48,912 nucleotides of DNA from Lichenifustis flavocetrariae (GTDB taxonomy: Bacteria; Pseudomonadota; Alphaproteobacteria; Rhizobiales; Beijerinckiaceae): NCBI RefSeq assembly GCF_026130545.1, contig NZ_JAMOIM010000035.1, positions 1 through 48,912 on the forward strand, written 5' to 3'. Positions within the stretch are counted from its first letter, which is position 1. Each line of letters opens with the position of its first letter. A model generated the notes under the pieces. That model saw only the letters and a program-made list of their open reading frames with translations, did no database searches and had not been told where the DNA came from. Positions 44,870 to 48,912 of this stretch are shown here, one piece after another. The translations under genes and the position numbers were made by a program.

Positions 44870-45573
44870 CCTCGCCGCTGTCCAGCCTCGCGCTGTTCCA
44901 CGTCGGTCCGGTGCCGATCACCGCGGCCGTGATCGTCACGTGGGCGCTCATGGCCATCCTTACCCTGGGGAGCGTCCTCGTCACCCGCCGGCTGACGCTT
45001 GTCCCGTCGAGGACGCAGGCCGCCTTCGAACTCATCGTCGATACCGTGGACGGCCAGATTCGTGACACCATGCAAATGGAGCCGGGCCCCTACCGTGCCT
45101 TCGTCGGCACCCTGTTCGTCTTCATCTTCGTCGCCAACTGGTCGTCGCTCGTTCCTGGGGTCGGGCCGCCCACCGCCAAGCTCGAAACCGATGCCGCGCT
45201 GGCCCTTCTCGTCTTCGTGGCGGTGATCTGGTTCGGCATCCGCGCGGGCGGCGTCCTCGGGTACCTCGCGACCTTCGCCTCGCCCAACCCGATCATGATC
45301 CCGCTCAACTTCATCGAGAGCCTGACGCGCACCTTCTCCCTCCTCGTCCGCCTGTTCGGCAACGTGATGAGCGGCGTCTTCGTGATCGGGATCGTCCTGT
45401 CGCTGGCCGGCTTCCTCGTGCCGATCCCGCTCATGGCGCTCGACCTGCTGACCGGGGCCGTCCAGGCCTACATCTTCGCGATCCTCGCGATGGTGTTCAT
45501 CGCCGGCGCGGTCAGTGACGGGAAACCCGCGCGCGCCATCCCCGACCTCTCCAATCCAAGGACAACCTCATGA
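44866..45573 (+). CDS. atpB: N-ATPase Fo a subunit
   Basis: A 235-residue a subunit with about five to six helices. The essential channel Arg is in SLLVRLFGNVMSG (near residue 166), with conserved PLNFIESLTRTFS before it and LTGAVQAYIFAILAMVFIAGA at the end. ATG 44866 overlaps the atpR stop and the end overlaps the c-subunit ATG. Confidence 0.94.
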   Translation: MTSPLSSLALFHVGPVPITAAVIVTWALMAILTLGSVLVTRRLTLVPSRTQAAFELIVDTVDGQIRDTMQMEPGPYRAFVGTLFVFIFVANWSSLVPGVGPPTAKLETDAALALLVFVAVIWFGIRAGGVLGYLATFASPNPIMIPLNFIESLTRTFSLLVRLFGNVMSGVFVIGIVLSLAGFLVPIPLMALDLLTGAVQAYIFAILAMVFIAGAVSDGKPARAIPDLSNPRTTS

Positions 45574-45818
45574 ACTGGCTTGCCTGCGCCAGCATCGTCT
45601 CGGCCGCGCTTGCGGTCTCGTTCGGCGCGATCGGTCCCGCGCTCGCGGAAGGACGCGCGGTCGCCGCCGCCATGGATGCGATCGCCCGCCAGCCCGAGTC
45701 GGCCAATACGATCTCGCGCACGCTGTTCGTCGGGCTCGCGATGATCGAGACAATGGCGATCTACTGCCTCGTCATCGCGCTTCTGCTGCTCTTCGCCAAC
45801 CCGCTGCTGAAGTCGTGA
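45570..45818 (+). CDS. atpE: N-ATPase Fo c subunit with two membrane carboxylates
   Basis: An 82-residue hairpin. Helix 1 contains AIGPALAEGRAVAAAMDAIARQPE, with Glu 27 where Na+-type c subunits have Gln 32. Helix 2 contains AMIETMAIYCLV with ion-binding Glu 60, Thr 61 and Tyr 65, matching the Glu-Ser/Thr-...-Tyr pattern of Na+-binding c rings. N-ATPase c subunits are known to carry this two-carboxylate signature. Sodium coupling is likely but not proven. Confidence 0.92.
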   Translation: MNWLACASIVSAALAVSFGAIGPALAEGRAVAAAMDAIARQPESANTISRTLFVGLAMIETMAIYCLVIALLLLFANPLLKS

Positions 45819-45822
45819 CCCC

Positions 45823-46554
45823 ATGACCTTCGACTGGTGGACGCTCGGCTTCCAGACCGTCAACGTCGCGGTGCTCGTCTGGCTCTTGCAGCGGTTCTTC
45901 TGGAAGCCCGTGTCGGCCATGATCCAGCAGCGCCGCAGCACGGTGCAGGGCCAACTCGACGACGCCGCGGCCAAGCGCAAGGAGGCGACCGAGGCGCTGG
46001 CCGGGATCGCCGCGACACGCGCCGGTTTCGCCAAGGAGGGCGAAGCGATCCGGACGGCGGCCCATGCCGCGGCGGCGAAGGACAGCACCGCGCAACGGGA
46101 GCAAGCGAGCAAGGCGGCAGCGGTGCTGGAGGCCACGGCGCGGGCCGCGATCGAAACTGACCGGTCGACCGCCGAAGCCGCCGCCTCGCGCCGCGCGAGC
46201 GACCTCGCGGTCGACATCGCGAAGCACCTCGCGGCGCGGCTCGACGGCGCCGCCGTGCAGGCCGCCTTCCTGGATTGGCTCGTCAAGGCGATCGGGGCGA
46301 TGCCGGAGGCCGCGCGCCGCCTCGCCGGGGCGGAGGGCGCAACTCTTGAAGCGGTCAGCGCGACGCCGATCGCCGCCGCCGACCAGGCTCGTTATGACGC
46401 AGCGATCGGCCAGGCCTTTGGGTCCCGTCCCCAAATCACGTATCGGGCGGATCCCTCCCTCATCGCCGGCCTCGAATTGCGCGGCGCCAACCTGGCCGTC
46501 AGCAACAGCTGGCGCGCCGATCTCGCGCAGGTCCTGGCGGATTTGAAGCGATGA
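45823..46554 (+). CDS. atpF: N-ATPase b subunit with long delta-like extension
   Basis: A 243-residue protein. The N-terminal anchor is [25 protein letters not shown] (about 6-30), followed by a long charged Ala-rich helix (stalk, about 35-155) and a C-terminal globular part ([27 protein letters not shown]) like delta. Ordinary b subunits have about 160 residues, and no separate delta gene is in this operon; a fused b-delta is typical for N-ATPases. The start follows atpE by 4 bp. Confidence 0.9.
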   Translation: MTFDWWTLGFQTVNVAVLVWLLQRFFWKPVSAMIQQRRSTVQGQLDDAAAKRKEATEALAGIAATRAGFAKEGEAIRTAAHAAAAKDSTAQREQASKAAAVLEATARAAIETDRSTAEAAASRRASDLAVDIAKHLAARLDGAAVQAAFLDWLVKAIGAMPEAARRLAGAEGATLEAVSATPIAAADQARYDAAIGQAFGSRPQITYRADPSLIAGLELRGANLAVSNSWRADLAQVLADLKR

Positions 46555-48113
46555 CGATGGATGCTGACGCGCGCGCGGACGCCTGGCTCGCGGACGCCCG
46601 ATCCACGCTGGGATCGACGAACCTCGGGCCCCGGGCCGAGCAGATCGGCCGCGTCGAGGAGGTCGGCGACGGCATTGCCCTCGTCTCGGGCCTGCCACTC
46701 GCGCGGCTCGACGAGCTGCTCCGGTTCGCCAAGGGGCAGTTCGGCTTCGCCCAGGTATTGGAGCAGGACCGGATCGGCTGCGTCCTGCTGGACGACGTCG
46801 ATGGCGTCGAGGCCGGCGATGCAGTGCATGGCACGGGCGACGTGGTCCGCGTGCCGGTCGGGCCAGGCCTGCTCGGTCGCGTGGTCGATCCGCTCGGTCG
46901 GCCGCTCGATGGAAAGGGGCCGATCGCAGCGGACAGCAAGGAGCCGATCGAGCGACCGGCGCCGGCGATCATCGACCGGGACCTCGTCACCGAGCCCGTC
47001 CAGACGGGACTGATCGTGATCGACGCGCTGTTCGCGCTCGGTCGCGGCCAGCGGGAATTGATCATCGGGGACCGCGCCATCGGCAAGACGACGATCGCGA
47101 TCGACACGATCATCAACCAGAAATCGAGCGACATGGTCTGCGTCTACGTCGCGGTGGGCCAGAAGAGTTCGAGCATCCGCCGCGCCGTCGATGCAATCCA
47201 CGCCGGCGGCGCCCCGGAGCGGTGCATCATCGTGATCGCCGAGGCCGCGAGTTCCCCCGGCCTGCAATGGATCGCGCCGTTCGCCGCGATGACGATGGCC
47301 GAGTATTTCCGCGATCGGGGTCAGCACGCCCTGATCGTGATCGACGACATGACCAAGCACGCCGCGACCCATCGCGAGATCGCGCTGCTGACGCGCCAGT
47401 CGCCCGGCCGCGAGGCCTATCCGGGCGACGTGTTCTACGTGCATGCGCGCCTGCTGGAGCGGGCCGCCAAGCTCTCGAAGGAGAAGGGCAGCGGGTCACT
47501 CACGGCGCTGCCCATCGCCGAGACCGATGCGGGCAATCTCAGCGCCTACATCCCAACCAACCTGATATCGATCACGGACGGCCAGATCGTGCTCGACGCG
47601 AAGCTGTTCCGCCAGGGCCAGAAGCCGGCGGTCGACGTCGGCACCAGCGTGAGCCGCGTCGGCGGCAAGACCCAGGCCCACGCCCTGAGGGACGCCGCGA
47701 AGACGCTGCGCCTCGACTATGCGCAATTCCTCGAACTGGAGGCCTTCACCCGCTTCGGTGGGATGCCCGACACGCGGGTCCGGAACCAGCTCGCCCGGGG
47801 CGCCCGCATCCGGGCGATCCTCGAACAGCCGCAGCATTCGCCGTTGCGGCTGGCCGACGAAGTCGCCCTGGTGCTCGCGGTGCAGTTCGGCCTCCTCGAC
47901 ACGATCCCGTTGCCGACCGTGGATGCCGTCCGGAAAGGCTTGCGCGATGCGCTCGACAAGGATGCGGCAGAGGCGGTCAGGCAGATCGAGGACAAGGGCC
48001 TGCTCGACGACAAGACGAAACAAGCGCTTCGCACCGTGCTGGAACGTCACGTCAAAACACTGGCGCCAGCGCCAGCGCAAGCGCCGGCCCCGACATCGGC
48101 CAAGCCGGCGTGA
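46551..48113 (+). CDS. atpA: N-ATPase F1 alpha subunit
   Basis: A 520-residue nucleotide-binding subunit: P-loop GDRAIGKT at residues 173-180, [32 protein letters not shown] and [10 protein letters not shown]. The N-terminal delta-binding region is present (about 1-30, [16 protein letters not shown]), and the C-terminus ends in an Ala-Pro tail ([16 protein letters not shown]) not usual in alpha. It overlaps atpF and atpG by 4 bp. Confidence 0.95.
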   Translation: MTMDADARADAWLADARSTLGSTNLGPRAEQIGRVEEVGDGIALVSGLPLARLDELLRFAKGQFGFAQVLEQDRIGCVLLDDVDGVEAGDAVHGTGDVVRVPVGPGLLGRVVDPLGRPLDGKGPIAADSKEPIERPAPAIIDRDLVTEPVQTGLIVIDALFALGRGQRELIIGDRAIGKTTIAIDTIINQKSSDMVCVYVAVGQKSSSIRRAVDAIHAGGAPERCIIVIAEAASSPGLQWIAPFAAMTMAEYFRDRGQHALIVIDDMTKHAATHREIALLTRQSPGREAYPGDVFYVHARLLERAAKLSKEKGSGSLTALPIAETDAGNLSAYIPTNLISITDGQIVLDAKLFRQGQKPAVDVGTSVSRVGGKTQAHALRDAAKTLRLDYAQFLELEAFTRFGGMPDTRVRNQLARGARIRAILEQPQHSPLRLADEVALVLAVQFGLLDTIPLPTVDAVRKGLRDALDKDAAEAVRQIEDKGLLDDKTKQALRTVLERHVKTLAPAPAQAPAPTSAKPA

Positions 48114-48912
48114 CCGAGCGTCTCGCCGAGGTCGGAGCCCGGATCGACGGCATCCGGCAGCTCGGTGCGGTGGTGAATGCGATGCGCGGCATCGCGGCCG
48201 CCCGCGCCCAGCAGGCCCGCGGCCAGCTCGCCTCCGTCGACGGTTATGCGGCCGCGATCGCCGCGGCCATTGGACAGGCCCTCACGCTGACGCCCGCGAT
48301 CCGTTCGGAAAGTCCCGCGCATCGGCCGACCGGCTCGGCGCTCGTGCTGTTCTGCGCCGAACAGGGTTTTGCCGGCGCCTTCAGCGAGCGCCTCCTCGAC
48401 GCGGCCGGACCTGATCTAGGCCACGGCAAGTTGTACCTCATAGGAACGCGTGGCGGGACCGTCGCTCGCGAGAGGGCCATCACGCCTGAATGGTCAGGCG
48501 CCATGCCCTCCCATTCGGATGGCATTCCCAAGCTCGCGGCCGTGATCGCCGAGGCGCTCTACCGACGCATCGCCGCCGGGGACGTCGACCGTCTCGACGC
48601 GATGTTCGGCCGGTGGGATCCAGGGCACGGCTGTCGCGTCGAACGCCGTCGCCTTTTCCCGATAGACCTGACCACCTTGACCAGCCCCAAGGGGAACATC
48701 CCCTTCGTGACGCTTGAACCGACCGTGCTCATCGGCGAACTGACGGCAGCTTACGTCCACGCCGAACTCTGCAAAGCGGCCCTCCACGCATTCGCGGCGG
48801 AGAACGAGGCGCGACTGCAATCGATGACCTCCGCACACAGCCAGATCGAGCGTCAGCTGGCCGAGCTGCAATCGGTCCAGAGGATCGTGCGGCAAGACGG
48901 GATCACGGAAGA
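48110..48912 (+). CDS. atpG: N-ATPase F1 gamma subunit, truncated by the window end
   Basis: A GTG start overlaps the atpA stop. The 267 visible residues have the N-terminal helix [32 protein letters not shown] and the C-terminal coiled helix [23 protein letters not shown] of gamma. No stop is reached before 48912, so a few to about 20 residues are missing. Confidence 0.92.
   Translation, partial: MTERLAEVGARIDGIRQLGAVVNAMRGIAAARAQQARGQLASVDGYAAAIAAAIGQALTLTPAIRSESPAHRPTGSALVLFCAEQGFAGAFSERLLDAAGPDLGHGKLYLIGTRGGTVARERAITPEWSGAMPSHSDGIPKLAAVIAEALYRRIAAGDVDRLDAMFGRWDPGHGCRVERRRLFPIDLTTLTSPKGNIPFVTLEPTVLIGELTAAYVHAELCKAALHAFAAENEARLQSMTSAHSQIERQLAELQSVQRIVRQDGITE

Overview
The window is a GC-rich, densely coding stretch that looks alphaproteobacterial. 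The signs are HWE/HisKA_2-type sensor kinases, a DmeR/DmeF pair, a HmrR/CueR-type copper switch, a DUF736 protein of the kind carried on rhizobial and sphingomonad plasmids and integrative elements, and the small Q/N-rich protein at 23647. I cannot name the genus. The mix of metal-resistance modules, chimeric or truncated genes and a near-duplicate gene pair fits a plasmid or genomic island better than core chromosome; this is inference.

Layout. 1-6.6 kb: a copper module (copA, a Cys-rich exported protein and DUF305 on the minus strand, with divergent cueR), ending in a chimera of cytochrome b561 with the C-terminal part of a DUF499 ATPase. 6.6-8.75 kb: a dmeR-dmeF-cytochrome b561 operon behind a recognisable DmeR-type operator. 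8.76-10.4 kb: an MFS half-gene and a frameshifted PAP2 phosphatase carrying 13 hexanucleotide repeats. 10.26-14.0 kb: an arsenic operon read arsR, arsC-arsN fusion (frameshifted), acr3, a class I glutamine amidotransferase-like gene, arsH. 14.1-16.6 kb: DUF736, an NmrA-like oxidoreductase and a divergent LysR regulator. 16.9-20.8 kb: three sensor kinases, the first preceded in frame by a ParD-like fragment. 21.2-25 kb: small redox enzymes and a broken old-yellow-enzyme gene. 25.3-29.4 kb: a CBS-BON protein and a MacAB-like exporter split into adaptor, permease and ATPase. 29.5-39.3 kb: stress and bioenergetic genes (LysR, nitroreductase, PRC-barrel, P-type H+-ATPase, PPK2, slipin) mixed with broken genes (translational machinery protein, gnd, a chloride-channel fragment). 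39.6-41.9 kb: a second copA with one frameshift. 42.4 kb to the end: an alternative F-type ATPase (N-ATPase) operon, atpDCQRBEFAG, cut by the window edge inside the gamma subunit.

Themes. The genes cover metal detoxification (Cu, Co/Ni, As), redox and stress response, and membrane energetics (H+-ATPase, N-ATPase, polyphosphate kinase). Six loci carry one-base indels or similar lesions, some in compensating pairs. A dispersed intergenic repeat family, including three ungapped 38-bp copies and four copies of a GCGTTTTCGCATTCCCG-like core, sits between genes and beside several broken genes. This repeat family is the most unexplained structure in the window.
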